This document shows positions 50,648 through 64,000 of a stretch of DNA of 64,000 nt, piece after piece. Below the pieces are notes generated by a model, which did not search any database, was not told the origin of the DNA, and saw only the letters and a list, made by a program, of their open reading frames with translations. The DNA lies in contig NW_023503423.1 in NCBI RefSeq assembly GCF_014529535.1, forward strand, positions 9,881,340 to 9,945,339. The letters run 5' to 3'. The stretch's first letter is position 1. Every line of letters starts with the position of its first letter. The translations under genes were made by a program, and so were the position numbers. The stretch is from Bradysia coprophila (lineage: Eukaryota > Arthropoda > Insecta > Diptera > Sciaridae).

Positions 50648-53600
50648 ATGCACCGTCAAATGCCGATAATAAAGAGTCGAGGCAAATCGGCACATCCAGG
50701 CAATGGTGTTGTTGGTAATCAATCATTACTCAAAATCGAATCGGTCGTGCCAGCTGCTAGTCGCAATCCAAACAAATCGATATATCGTTCGTACAGTACG
50801 CTCAGTTCGGGGTACTTTAAAAAGATAAACGAAACCAAAGCTGAACATGATCAACGAAAGTCTAATGCGAGCAATGCTCAAAATGGATTCTGGCGAATTC
50901 AGCGAAGTTCTAAGGAAAAGGAGAAATTACCCGACCGAATTAATCTGGATCGGAGGGGCCTCACATCGTTGCCGGTCATAGAAGACGAGCCGAATTTGCG
51001 TCTTCTATCGCTGCAACATAATTTGATAAACATTTTCCACGTTCCCGACTCGCATCGACCCGAAAAAGTGTGTGTGGAAAACAAAGATGGAACGAACATT
51101 TCGTCAACTGAACCAAAAGTTAAAAGACTCGAACAAATCAAAGCTTCGCCAACAACGATTAGTACAAAAAAGCCAAAAAAATTCATTCAAAAAACATCGT
51201 CAACGCGAAACGCCTGTCTCAATGGTAACGTAGTTAACAAGCCCATCTCGAACGGTCATCCGCCACCTGCTCATCAAAATCAAATCATTAAGAGTTCATT
51301 TATACAAAAATCGGTTTTCCTGCATGCCAAGGAGAGATACGTTCTGAAGAAGTCGAACAGCTTCATCAACAATTATTCGCAACATTTGGCCGCAACCAAG
51401 GCTCATCTTGGTCGATTAATGCAAGCACGTTTAAATCAGTCCAGCAGTGATTCGGCACAGGAGGTCGATAAATTGAGTAACAATAACAGCGGCGTTGAAA
51501 GTCTAGTCGTTAAAAACGAGACGCAAATCAACTTTGCGGAGAGCTTACAGAACCTGGTCTTTTTGGATTTGTACGATAATCAAATCGATAAGATATCCTC
51601 TCTGGATGGATTGAAAAGTTTGACGGTCTTACTTCTCGGAAAGAATCGAATCAACGACATAACTGGAATTGTATTGATTGCCACTCATCTATCGCGGTCA
51701 CTTTTCACTTTACAAATCTTTTTTCAGGTATCGGTGAAAAGCACCTTGAGAGTCTTGGACCTGCATGGTAACAAGATCAGCAACATAACACAAAAGATAT
51801 CTCACTTACAAGAGCTGAAATCTCTGAATCTGGCTGGAAATAGTCTGAAGGCAATACATACCGATGACTTCAAAGGACTATTCAATTTGCGTGAGGTATA
51901 ACCACCCATTGTGTATACAGCGACGTTCGTTTACTGATGAGCATTTCATTGCCTCTTTTCAGCTGAACTTAAAGCGAAATAAAATCAAGAAAATCAACGG
52001 TTTCGACGACTTACGCAATTTAGAACGACTGTGGCTGTGCCACAATGATTTACAAAAGGTTGAAGATATGTCCAGCATAGCGAAAGCGATCAATTTGAAA
52101 GAAGTGACCATCGAAAATAATCCGGTCTCGTTGGGTGGAGATTGTGTGTCGTTTTTAGTCAGCTACTTGCCCACATTGATATCACTGAGTCAAATGCAAG
52201 TGACCGAACAGGTGCGTCGGGCTGCTATGGCATGGAGAAAGAGTAAAGAGACGTCGGACGCCAAATACTCCCATCTGACCAATGATGTGCATCACACAAT
52301 ACGGCGCGAAGAAGTGATTTCAAATGCTCGTACCAATTGGGAATTGCTACGGACCCAGCAACACATGGGCAACAAAAGTTCCTCTTTTATACAGAAAACC
52401 ATTAAAAATACGTCGCAGCAATTGCAAGTTCCTGTGTCCGATATTGAAGGAGACATTTATAGCAACTGTTCGACGGAAACAAGCGCAGAGAAGAAGTTTG
52501 TTCGCCAAAAGAGTTTCATGAGTCGAGCCAATAAGGCGAGAAAAATTCCCAATATGAAGCGTTCATGTTCGCAGGATAATTTCTCCAATCCAGTCAAAGT
52601 GAATGAGACGCAAGAAGATTTCTTCCGGCTGCCGCCAATTCTAGCACCATTCTTGGATCAAACCTGTGGATCAGGGCGAAAAGATGCAAATTCGTCCTGT
52701 TCAAGCTTAGGACCAAACGTTGATTCGTCGTCGAGTTGTGTAAGCAGTGCCGATGAAGACGATGAGAAGAAGAAACCTGAAACCGTTGAGGAAACTTCCA
52801 ATGAAGTGAGTACAAAGTACACTTTGAACTTCCTAGATTGAAGGTCTGGAATGTTTCTGCTTCGTTTGATATTACACACACCACGCCCACTAACCTTCCC
52901 TCTTATCATTTTTTAGCCTATCGACTCAGTTCCTATTGCTGAAACTATAATCAAAGAAGTTGACGAGGTGAAAGAAGTCATTACTAACACCAGCAGTGTT
53001 CCTAAATTGAACTTACCTTGCGAAGTGGCAGCCGTTGAGACGATCAGCAATCAACTAATGGAACCATTAGTCACATTACAAGAAGAGAACAACAATTCGT
53101 TTCTACAAGTACCTTCCGAAGTCCTTCAAGAAGAGTCTAATCTTAAAAGACCCGAGCCTGCCATTGCTACCACTCAAAAGTCTCCTCCTGCCGATGAAGA
53201 CTCTCAATCAGATAAAACATCCAATCTGTCGTCGAATTCGCAGAAAACCATTTCCGATGGATCGATGCTCACAAATTGCTCGGCCGACGACAGCAGATCC
53301 AAATCGAAAAGTGCTAATACAAACCGAAAAAACGCCAATCCACTGATACGTTCACACACGGCAAAGACTGTCTCATCGACACCATCGAATCAGCCAATAA
53401 TGCCAAAACCGTTGAAGCAGCCAGTTACCGAACGTGAACGAGAACAAGGTGGCGATTATCTCATCGAAATTTGTGGACGATATCTGAATGTTTACGGAGC
53501 TGGTGCTATAAAATTCATCGACAGACAATGGAACGTTCAAAAGGCTAACGATGTGCACACCTTCAAGTTCAGTTACGTCAATTTCAACAGCATCGCAACG

Positions 53601-54263
53601 ATCCTAAACAAAATCAAGGCTCGCTTTCCCAATGTCGAAAATTTTGTGTTCCGCGAAACGAACATCACGAATCTGGGTCAGTTGAATGCATTGAGCGAAC
53701 TGCAAGGCATTTCATCGCTGATCATCGATCCGGAAGGCAATGTTATTTGCACGAAAAATTGGAGACTGTACGCAATCTATCGACTGTCTCATTGGGGCAT
53801 TAAAACAATAAACGGCGAAGATGTCACACCGGAGGAGATTGAAGAAGCGCAAATCGCATACGCAGGACTCTCCGACTTAGTGCTGTGGTCACTACCGGAT
53901 TCACTACTGGAACCGTTACTGGCCAGATTGCGATTAGACGAAAATTTCTCGGCAAGTAAATTGACGCCAAAGCAATGGTTAATGGATGCTGATCAGTCGC
54001 TCAAGGCGGTTGTGGGAAAAGAAGCGTTGCAATGCCAAAAACTAATGGCCGCATCGGACGAGAGTGCCGTACGGCAAAAGGGACGACAGTATTTTGCCAC
54101 AATGATGGAAAACACATGCAATGCTGTCGATAAACTGCAGAAACTGGAAGCGTTATGGCCGAATATGTTGGTCGAAATGGTTACGAATACATTATTAGAT
54201 TATGCACAAGTTGACGTTTATGTTAAGAATTTGATGACTGAACTGATGAAAGGACCACCCTAG
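50648..54263 (+). CDS. LRRC49: LRRC49-type leucine-rich repeat protein, four exons, 1126 aa
   Basis: LRRC49 (p79) is a subunit of the tubulin polyglutamylase complex, which adds glutamate chains to tubulin in cilia and other microtubules. Exons: 50648-51670, 51728-51895, 51963-52805, 52917-54263 (TAG). Introns are 57, 67 and 111 bp, phase 0. Residues 1-95 are low-complexity. The LRR domain starts at RINLDRRGLTSLPV (about 97-130), then a Ser/Asn/Lys-rich insertion of about 165 residues, then further LRRs (LVFLDLYDNQIDKI, LRVLDLHGNKISNI, LKSLNLAGNSLKAI, LNLKRNKIKKI, LERLWLCHNDL) to about residue 470. A long disordered Ser/Lys-rich linker follows. The C-terminal domain (from about 850) has YLIEICGRYLNVYGAGAIKF, a Trp-containing DRQWNVQ and YAIYRLSHWGIKTINGEDVT, matching the conserved end of LRRC49. 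It converges with LARS2 downstream. The start ATG is the first in frame; a few codons further is an alternative Met. Confidence 0.9.
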
Positions 54264-54335
54264 GCTTAATAGAAGTTTTTACGAATTTTTGTTGGAAGTC
54301 GTTCGTTCGCTTTGTTTTTTTAAAACAAAGATAAA

Positions 54336-54481
54336 AAATGTCCGGACACAGTCCCGGCCTGGTCATACTGGAGATTCGGGCGATTGCCGATGGGCCTTTT
54401 GGATTTTTGTACGAAAATTTGTAATTTTTGGGATTTTTACAAATGAGTTGTATGTGCCAGGCCGGCCCTGTCAGGACATTT
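54336..54481. repeat. MITE-like inverted repeat between LRRC49 and LARS2
   Basis: AAATGTCCGGACACAGTCCC then GGCCTGG at the left pairs with CCAGGCCGGCCCTGTCAGGA then CATTT at the right. About 90 bp of AT-rich spacer. It sits just after the LRRC49 stop, probably in its 3' UTR. Confidence 0.7.
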
Positions 54482-54887
54482 GGACAGCTTTGACTAAATT
54501 GTTTGTTTTTTCAATCGATCATTGCAACTGACGACCAATTTATTGTTATTGTTTTACATGCAAATTTAGAAAATATTTAAATGTTGTTACCGAAGCGATT
54601 AAAGCACTACACTATGACCTGAGCGTTTCTCGTAACATGATTCATTGTAACAGAGAAGGGACATCAATACTTTGTCAAATATCATGAAAACTTACCGGAA
54701 ATCGGTGAAATTGCAGACCTTCGAAACCTTAGAACTTTCATCAGAAACTTTGATATTGCGATTATCATCATCTACATCCAACCACGCTCGATACAGTGGC
54801 ATTCACATTGTTCCAGCTCCTTTAGTTAACGACCTTCACTGATTAAATGGTTACTACAGTCCATACGGTTCAACAACTACATTTATT

Positions 54888-57775
<2,888 letters not shown>

Positions 57776-58411
57776 TCAGGTTAAGACAATTCATTCAAGG
57801 AAAAAGTACCTCAAAGCCGGTAAGTCCAAGCGATGCATTACGAGTAATTAAATGAAAACTGGTCTTTCGGGATTTTATGCAGCTAAATTTGTTGAGAAAC
57901 TTTAAGGTCATCCTTCAAAAACTGTTACATTAACTTTATATTCATTCGATCTAAAAAGCAAAACAGAACGTCTCTGACATTTCAACTCAAAACCAAAACA
58001 TATAAAATTCACAATGGTGTTCACCGGCGGCAGTACTAGACCAATATCACTTGTTTAGGAAAAGTTCTGCAAACGAGAATCGAATATTCAATCAGTTCTT
58101 GACGTTCTTGATGAAGGTATGTATGAGATATGAGAGTAACAAGTGTTCACTAAGGGTGAGCTTTTTTGAAAACGTCAAATGTTTAAAAAAAAATGAAAAT
58201 TGGCTCATGATGCCATTCCACCCAAACTCCAACAAAATACATTAGATTAGATTAGAGTTCCTGCTTCTTCAAGAGGCCCAGTAATCGAAAACACAGATCA
58301 AAGATCCTTTGAAGCCTTGCTTTCTCCATCAAGGGAATTTCCCGGTTTCCGATAAGACTTCACACCTTGGAGTGTTGGAGTCCACAATACCTGAAAAGAA
58401 AGTAAAAAGCC

Positions 58412-58886
58412 GTTTTTTATGCCAAATACTGCGAAAGTTTGTATTTTCGGTCCTCAAATGGTGACCGAAAGTAAAAAAATTCAGGCCTTGGGCCGAAAGT
58501 AAATGTCACTGTCATCATTTTACTTTCGCCCCGTGGGCTTGCGTATTTGCGGGCCGAAAGTAAATGTCACTGTCATCATTTTACTTTCGGTCCTCATATG
58601 GCTCGAAAACACATGTTCACTTGATTGAAAGTACGCATTGAGTGTAGTGTTGTGTTGACGATAGCCAAATGTTTTGTGAGCAAGTGAATGTATGTTTACA
58701 GTAATTTCATTTGTTAAATTGTTTTTATTTTTATACCAGGGGGCTGCCACCCCCTGGACCCCCGCGCTTTTCGGTTTTTTGGTGTTTCTACAGCAAATTT
58801 TGTTGATAACTCAACAGTTTAATTAAAATTATGTTTTGTTTCGGACCGAAAATACAAATCTTCCGCAGTATTTGGCATAAAAAATA
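58412..58886. mobile_element. 475 bp TIR element
   Basis: The tips TTTTTTATGCCAAATACTGC and GCAGTATTTGGCATAAAAAA are inverted repeats, continued by AAGTTTGTATTTTCGGTCC/GGACCGAAAATACAAATCTT. Inside, GGCCGAAAGTAAATGTCACT then GTCATCATTTTACTTTCG is directly duplicated about 70 bp apart. A CCACCCCCTGGACCCCCGCG block lies near 58748. Non-coding. Confidence 0.75.
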
Positions 58887-59010
58887 GTATGCATCACTCG
58901 GGGCAAAAGTAAAAAAATTCAAATCGTGTGAATCACACGGTGTCACACGGATCAAACTTCACACGTTTGAATTTTTTTACTTTCGCCCCTTGTTATGCAA
59001 AATACTATTT
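58881..59010. repeat. overlapping 130 bp hairpin
   Basis: AAAATAGTATGCAT..CGGGGC and AAAGTAAAAAAATTCAAA at the left pair with TTTGAATTTTTTTACTTTCG and GCCCCTTGTTATGCAAAATA at the right. It begins in the right tip of 58412-58886, so the two share ends. Confidence 0.7.
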
Positions 59011-59439
59011 CGAGAGGTGTTTTTTTTGTCTAACGAGGGAAAGAAAACCCGAGAAAATTCAACTTTTCACTTTTTTTACTGACGTAAACCAATTTTATAA
59101 TCAAAACTACGCCTTACTTCTGGGGTGGGTCAGGTCCCTTGACTGAGGTAATTCCAGTCTTAGTTTAGTTTTCTAGGAACATTTTCTAAAATTTTCATTT
59201 TCTAGGAATTTCTTCTAAAATTGGCTTTCCTCTTCCATAATTTTGTTTAAGGGCAGATTTTGCCAATAACGGTCTGTTGCGTTACAATTTTTAAGACTGA
59301 AAACTCTAGTTTCAAGAAAAACGAAATGTCGAATTTTCGCAACAACACTAAGCTTACACTATGTCGATAGTGTTTAAATCGAATTTTTGTTAAGCTGAAT
59401 TGCTGTATTGGAAAGTGACAGCTTATCTGATTTTACAGT

Positions 59440-59565
59440 TACGGAGGTTTTCTGCATTTAACGTTGTAACCAATGTAGAAATATAAAAAAAAATAAAGCG
59501 TACGTATTTCAAGCGACTTTCTGTCATAAGGCCTGACTTTCTGTCAAGGGAATTACTCTTTTTTG
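59440..59565. repeat. dispersed repeat, partner of 30705-30845
   Basis: GGAGGTTTTCTGCATTTAAC, CCAATGTAGAAATA, GTCATAAGGCCTGACTTTCT and GTCAAGGGAATTACTC parallel the intronic copy at 30705-30845. Confidence 0.65.
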
Positions 59566-60048
59566 GTCAGCACCAAATTTATTCTTTTCCAGAAACGAAA
59601 TTTATATTTTTGTCAGCAATACTTAATGATTTTACGAGCTGCAACGATAAGTCGATTTTCGTTTACTCATAGAGAACGCCTCGCGAAAATAGTTGAGTGA
59701 TTGGCTATGGTCTTTTTAGATAAGACCACAACATTGATTTTTGGATATGTCCAGGTGACTTTTATGACTTTCGCGCGCTTTTAAACACAAAAGTTCTACT
59801 ACTGCCGCACAGTTTGACGTCTCAATTGCAGCCTACTTCAGTTCTTATTGTTTTCATTTGAGACGTCACTTTTCTAATCCCGGTATTTTTTTGTAACAAA
59901 TGTGCAACTACGGTTTGATACAACATCACGAGAACTAAAATATTCTCCAAATTTCTTATTGATGCTGACCGAGCTTTAAACGTTTTATAATTTGATAAGT
60001 TATTTTAGTCATTTGCGGACGTTAAAACCAATAAATTCCAGTGTAACC

Positions 60049-63000
60049 ATGTCGTTGACATTTCAAAGTGGCGATTCAATTAAGCAGGCACTCTACGACG
60101 AGCTGCAGAACATTTTAAACCCAAACACCGAAGTCAGAGTTGCTGCAGAAGGCAGAATGAAGCAACTTGAATACACCGAAGGTAGTGCGATGTCTGGACC
60201 AAAGTATCACCGTCAATAAATGGTCGAAATTTGATTGTTCCATTTTTAGGTTATGGCGTTTTCCTATCCGAAATCATAATGAATCAGTCGTTCGACCTAG
60301 CATTGCGCCAATTGTCGTCGGTGATGTTGACACGTTATGTGGAAGAACATTGGAGTAAATGTGAGAGCGATGCCACAGCTGTAGCAACCGATCAAGCCAA
60401 ACGAATGATTCGCAGCATTTTACCGAATGGATTGTACGACCCAAACAGTAAAATCAGAACATCTGTTGCCTACACAATATCCACGATTGCAGCCATAGAC
60501 TGGCCAAATACGTGGACGGAACTGTTTGACATTATTGTCAAGTGTTTGGGTGGCAATGAGGATTCCATACATGGTGCGATGCAAGTGTTGATCGAATTCA
60601 CATACGATTTGGACAGTCAGATCGGTGTGGTCGGTCCGATCATTATGTCCGAAGTTTATCGCATTTTCGAAGCGGAACAGGTGTACAATGTCAAGACACG
60701 AACGTGTGCCGTTAAGATTTTCAAATCGTTGTTCAAGTCCATCAACGAGCACATTGACTCGAGGGAGAAACAGGAACAAATACTGAATCCCATTCTGCCT
60801 GGCCTTATCGAAAAGCTGATTTATTCGCTATCCAATCCGAATGGGCGACTCAGCAGTTTCACACTAAAAACGGAGATAATCAAAGGTGAGTAGCACTGCA
60901 GTCGATACCATGAATTTTGTGCGACTATGTAGTTCCGGTGTTTCAGTGTTCGAGTATTTGGTCAATGAAATGCCGAAATTTTTGCAACAATTCACCACTC
61001 AGATTCTACCTCCGATTTGGCAACTGTTAACTCAAACTGCCGATATTTATGTCAAAGTTGTCGTCAACCAAACTGAGCCCAATCCATTTCCCGACAACGA
61101 TGATGGTTAGTTGCATGATATCGCTACCTTTGCACCTTCTAACCTTGCCATTCTTTTTCGAAAAGACGAACTAGCCAATTTCAACACAATGATCCTCCAG
61201 ATCATCGAGTTTATTCATTCGCTGGTCGAACGGGGAAAGTTCAAGGCCGCCATCAAAGTGGTGCTGGCCGATCTGATTTACATAATGATTGTTTACATGC
61301 AAATTACGGAGGAACAAATCGAACAGTGGTCAGACGACCCCGAACAATTTGTGAACGACGACTATCAGGAGGAGGCAATTGACGGTACGGTACGGACATC
61401 CAGTTACGATGTGCTGCAAAATATTGAGTCGGAATTCGGTGCCAAAGTTTTGCCCGCATTCTCTGAAGCATTGACGCGACATATTAATGTTGCCGAAGCG
61501 GAAAAATCGTCGGGCAGTCCGAATTGGTGGAAAATCCATGAAGCGTCGATTATGGCTGTCGGTACTTATCGCAGTTTGATTGTGGAACGGGAGGGAAAGT
61601 TTGACTTTTCGCAATATTTGAACTATGTCAAAAATCTGATGTCGTGTGATATATCGTCGCCGTATCTGATGGCAAGATGCTTGTGGGTATTGAGCCGATT
61701 CGCTAGTTCGAGCATGTTTACCAAGGAAATGCTGGACGTTGTCTTGAATTCGATACAGAACAGTTTGGGCGATGACAAGCCATTAAACCTGAGAATCTAT
61801 GCGGTGCGTTCGATTTACGAATTGTGCGAAAGCTTAAAAGAATCGAATGATGAGAAACGTGCTTTGACTGTGTCGAAACTGACTGTGTTTGTCGATGGTA
61901 TCATGGCAATTGTTCCGTTGGGCAAAAGCTCCGTTTTGTCCTTGGTGTTGGAGACGTTGACTCTTCTCGTTTCTGTAAGTATTCAAAGTAGCTTGCCCCA
62001 ATCCATCAAACAATCTCCTAATCTAGTTCACTCTAGTTTGACAGTAACTTTGCTGCAGCCGCCCAAACTAAGGTCATTTCGTTAACAATTGCTGTGTTTC
62101 TAAAGTATCACGACGATCCGTACTTATTGGAACATGTTCAAGACATGCTGAAAATCCTGTGCCAGAATCCCTTCTGTCTCCAGCCATTGCAGGAAAGAAT
62201 CGTCCCTACCTTGGTGAGTGTCTAATACTTTTCCGTTGTCGTGGTTGATATCAATGGTGTGGTTGCTATCACAACAGGTGAGCATTCTCAATCTTCAAGG
62301 AGAAATGGCAAACCCGACAATGCAAGACATTTCGTTGGACGTCCTTCAAACAATCGTCAAATATTCTACCGCTCCGTTAAGCGATCAGCTTATACTGAAC
62401 GCGTTTCCGGCTGCCGTCCAATGTATCCTGCACACCGATGACCATTCAATAATGCAGAGTGGCGGTGAATGTTTGCGTGCGTTCATTTTTGTCGCTCCCG
62501 AGCAAGTGTGCAGCTACCGGAATGGCGAAGGACTTAACTACATAATGCAGGTCATCACGATGCTACTCAATCCGATGAGCACCGAATTCTCGGCCGTTTT
62601 TGTTGGTCGGCTGGTTATAACAGTTATATCGAAGGCAGCGAGCATGTTGGGTGAAAATGTCTATCTCATACTCAAAGCGGTTATCAGCAAAATGCAATTG
62701 GTGGAGTCGTTGAGCGTGGCTATGAGTCTGATTTTGACGTTTGCACATCTGTTCATTTCGCAAATGGACGCTCTGCTGAATTTCCTGAGCACCGTTCCCG
62801 GACCGACTGGTGAGTGATGCCAGTACCTCTGAGTATTCCACTTTCAATCGAACCATTTAACTGTAACAGGTGAACCTGCCATTCAGTACGTCTTCTCACA
62901 GTGGCTCTGCCGGCAACAGATGTTCTACGGAGTATACGAACGAAAAGTTAGCACTATGGCGCTGTGTAAACTGTTAGAACACGGAGTGACAACAAAGGAT

Positions 63001-63535
63001 GTACGACTAACATCGGTCACAATTCGTGACAAAGTTGAAGTGACCCATAAAGGTAGAACGAGATCAGAGACATCCACTACGGACGTACAATGGACAAATG
63101 TGCCGATTTTGGTGAAAATCTTTAAGTTGCTCATCAATGAACTAGCGTTTTTGAAGGAAACAAATGCCGTTGACACGGACAGCGATTCAGAAAGTGAAAG
63201 CAACGAAAAAGACACCACAAATTCAACGAAACTATCACCCATAAAAGTTGTGTCCGATCTGATGTACAATGATGGTATGCATGATCTTTTGTCGTCACTT
63301 TGCTTGATTTGTTCTACTAAAAAAAATCTTCCAAATTCCAGATAACGGCGACGACAGCAACGATCAACTAATGCAAGAACTCATGCAAGATCCAGCCTTT
63401 GAAATAAATATGGAAGAAAATTTGACGAAATTTCTGCAGAATTTCAGCCGCGATGATAACTTCAGTGAGTTTACTCAGCATCTGACGCCGTTGGAGAAAA
63501 TAATTTTGCAAGGGATTCAGGTGTCGGTTGCCTAA
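60049..63535 (+). CDS. IPO9: importin-9, eight exons, 1014 aa
   Basis: Importin-beta family nuclear import receptor. Importin-9 carries histones H2A-H2B, ribosomal proteins and other basic cargo into the nucleus under Ran control. Exons: 60049-60181, 60250-60885, 60947-61105, 61166-61974, 62037-62213, 62278-62809, 62870-63274, 63342-63535 (TAA). Introns are 60-68 bp, GT-AG, phases consistent (3045 bases). The N-terminal importin-beta domain contains LRQLSSVMLTRYVEEHW. HEAT-repeat helices follow, including SSVAYTISTIAAIDWPNTW-like IRTSVAYTISTIAAIDWPNT, MQITEEQIEQWSDDPEQFV, WWKIHEASIMAVG, LHTDDHSIMQSGGECLRAF and FVGRLVITVISKA, all family hallmarks. Acidic stretches lie near the C-terminus (DTDSDSESESNEKDT), matching the acidic loop that competes with cargo. 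Length is close to vertebrate IPO9 (about 1040 aa). ATG 60049 was chosen over an in-frame ATG at 59992 because homology begins there and the extra segment looks like leader. LARS2 is divergent upstream. Confidence 0.95.
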
Positions 63536-64000
63536 CCAGGACGCTGAACTCAACTGAAAATTTGAATTTACTTTAATAACTGAGACAATATATGAAAAAG
63601 CAACTGAAAGCGTGCGGGAGCCTTTTAATTGTTTGAAATTTGTACTAACAGTGGTGTACGTACACCTTTTTCAAAAACATCGGAGTGACGCATCGGAGTG
63701 TGTATATGTATCGTCAGGAGCCTATGGACTTGCGTCACTTCTTTTGATAGACACCATCAATATTCACAAAGACTTGCGCCACTCCGCTGAATTAAAACTC
63801 GAAATGGTTTGTGCTCGGAGTGACTCGAGCCTGATTTTGACATGAACCTGAACTTTCACTTTCAGATTACTCTAGTTCGATTCGGGTTGGAGCCGGAAGT
63901 GAAAAATTTCAGGTTCAGGTTCGGGTTTAACACTTCATCAGAAGAAATCATTTGAGAAAAAGGCATTTCGAAAAATCCATCTGTCGCGCCAATTTTCCGT
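63536..64000. other. downstream of IPO9, no gene
   Basis: Contains the word GGACTTGCGTCACTTC near 63728, the complement of GTGACGCAAGTCC, so a fragment of that palindrome family may lie here. No coding region is supported. Confidence 0.4.

Noticed and set aside
50899..51186. 95-codon minus-strand ORF
   Set aside because: Antisense to LRRC49 exon 1, whose plus frame has clear family similarity.
60420..60779. 119-codon minus-strand ORF
   Set aside because: Antisense to importin-9 exon 2.
62925..63269. 114-codon minus-strand ORF
   Set aside because: Antisense to importin-9 exon 7; serine-rich because of the acidic codons opposite.

Overview
This is a eukaryotic, AT-rich window from an insect genome, most likely a fly (Diptera). 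That placement is inference: it rests on 55-75 bp GT-AG introns beside very long ones, on animal genes (Rh ammonium transporter, tetraspanin, LRRC49, mitochondrial leucyl-tRNA synthetase, importin-9), and on a dense load of short inverted-repeat elements. No bacterial operon, CRISPR array or phage is present.

Gene layout. I assembled six spliced genes by following reading phase across introns. (1) An unrecognised six-exon gene on the minus strand, about 235 aa, 5.3-7.9 kb. (2) An Rh-type ammonium transporter (Rh50) on the minus strand, nine exons from 12.3 to 34.5 kb, 457 aa, with a 14.7 kb first intron. (3) A five-exon, 210 aa tetraspanin on the plus strand at 46.0-46.9 kb. (4) An LRRC49-type leucine-rich-repeat protein on the plus strand, four exons, 1126 aa, 50.6-54.3 kb. 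(5) Mitochondrial leucyl-tRNA synthetase (LARS2) on the minus strand, seven exons, 838 aa, 54.9-57.8 kb, convergent with LRRC49. (6) Importin-9 on the plus strand, eight exons, 1014 aa, 60.0-63.5 kb, divergent from LARS2. A truncated Ty3/gypsy pol lies at 40.1-42.2 kb, and two unassigned single-exon ORFs lie at 23.6 and 38.6 kb.

The rest is mostly repeat. Several families of non-autonomous inverted-repeat elements occur: a 186 bp element in two copies, each with a perfect 8 bp target duplication; a TATCGATA-filled element with an 8 bp duplication; palindromes sharing the motif GTGACGCAAGTCC; palindromes starting GAGGGATTC; 1 kb elements ending in CCCGTACGAAGT; and many single hairpins. The Rh50 introns also hold a 20 bp minisatellite beginning 18 bp from a splice donor and tandem arrays with periods of about 292, 148, 144 and 110 bp.

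The genes do not form a pathway; they look like ordinary neighbours. I found no convincing new multi-gene system. The most unusual points are the palindrome that encodes the same peptide from both strands, the minisatellite at the Rh50 splice site, the ORF continuing in frame past a TAG at 39.0 kb, the unrecognised six-exon gene, and a roughly 165-residue insertion inside the LRRC49 repeat domain.
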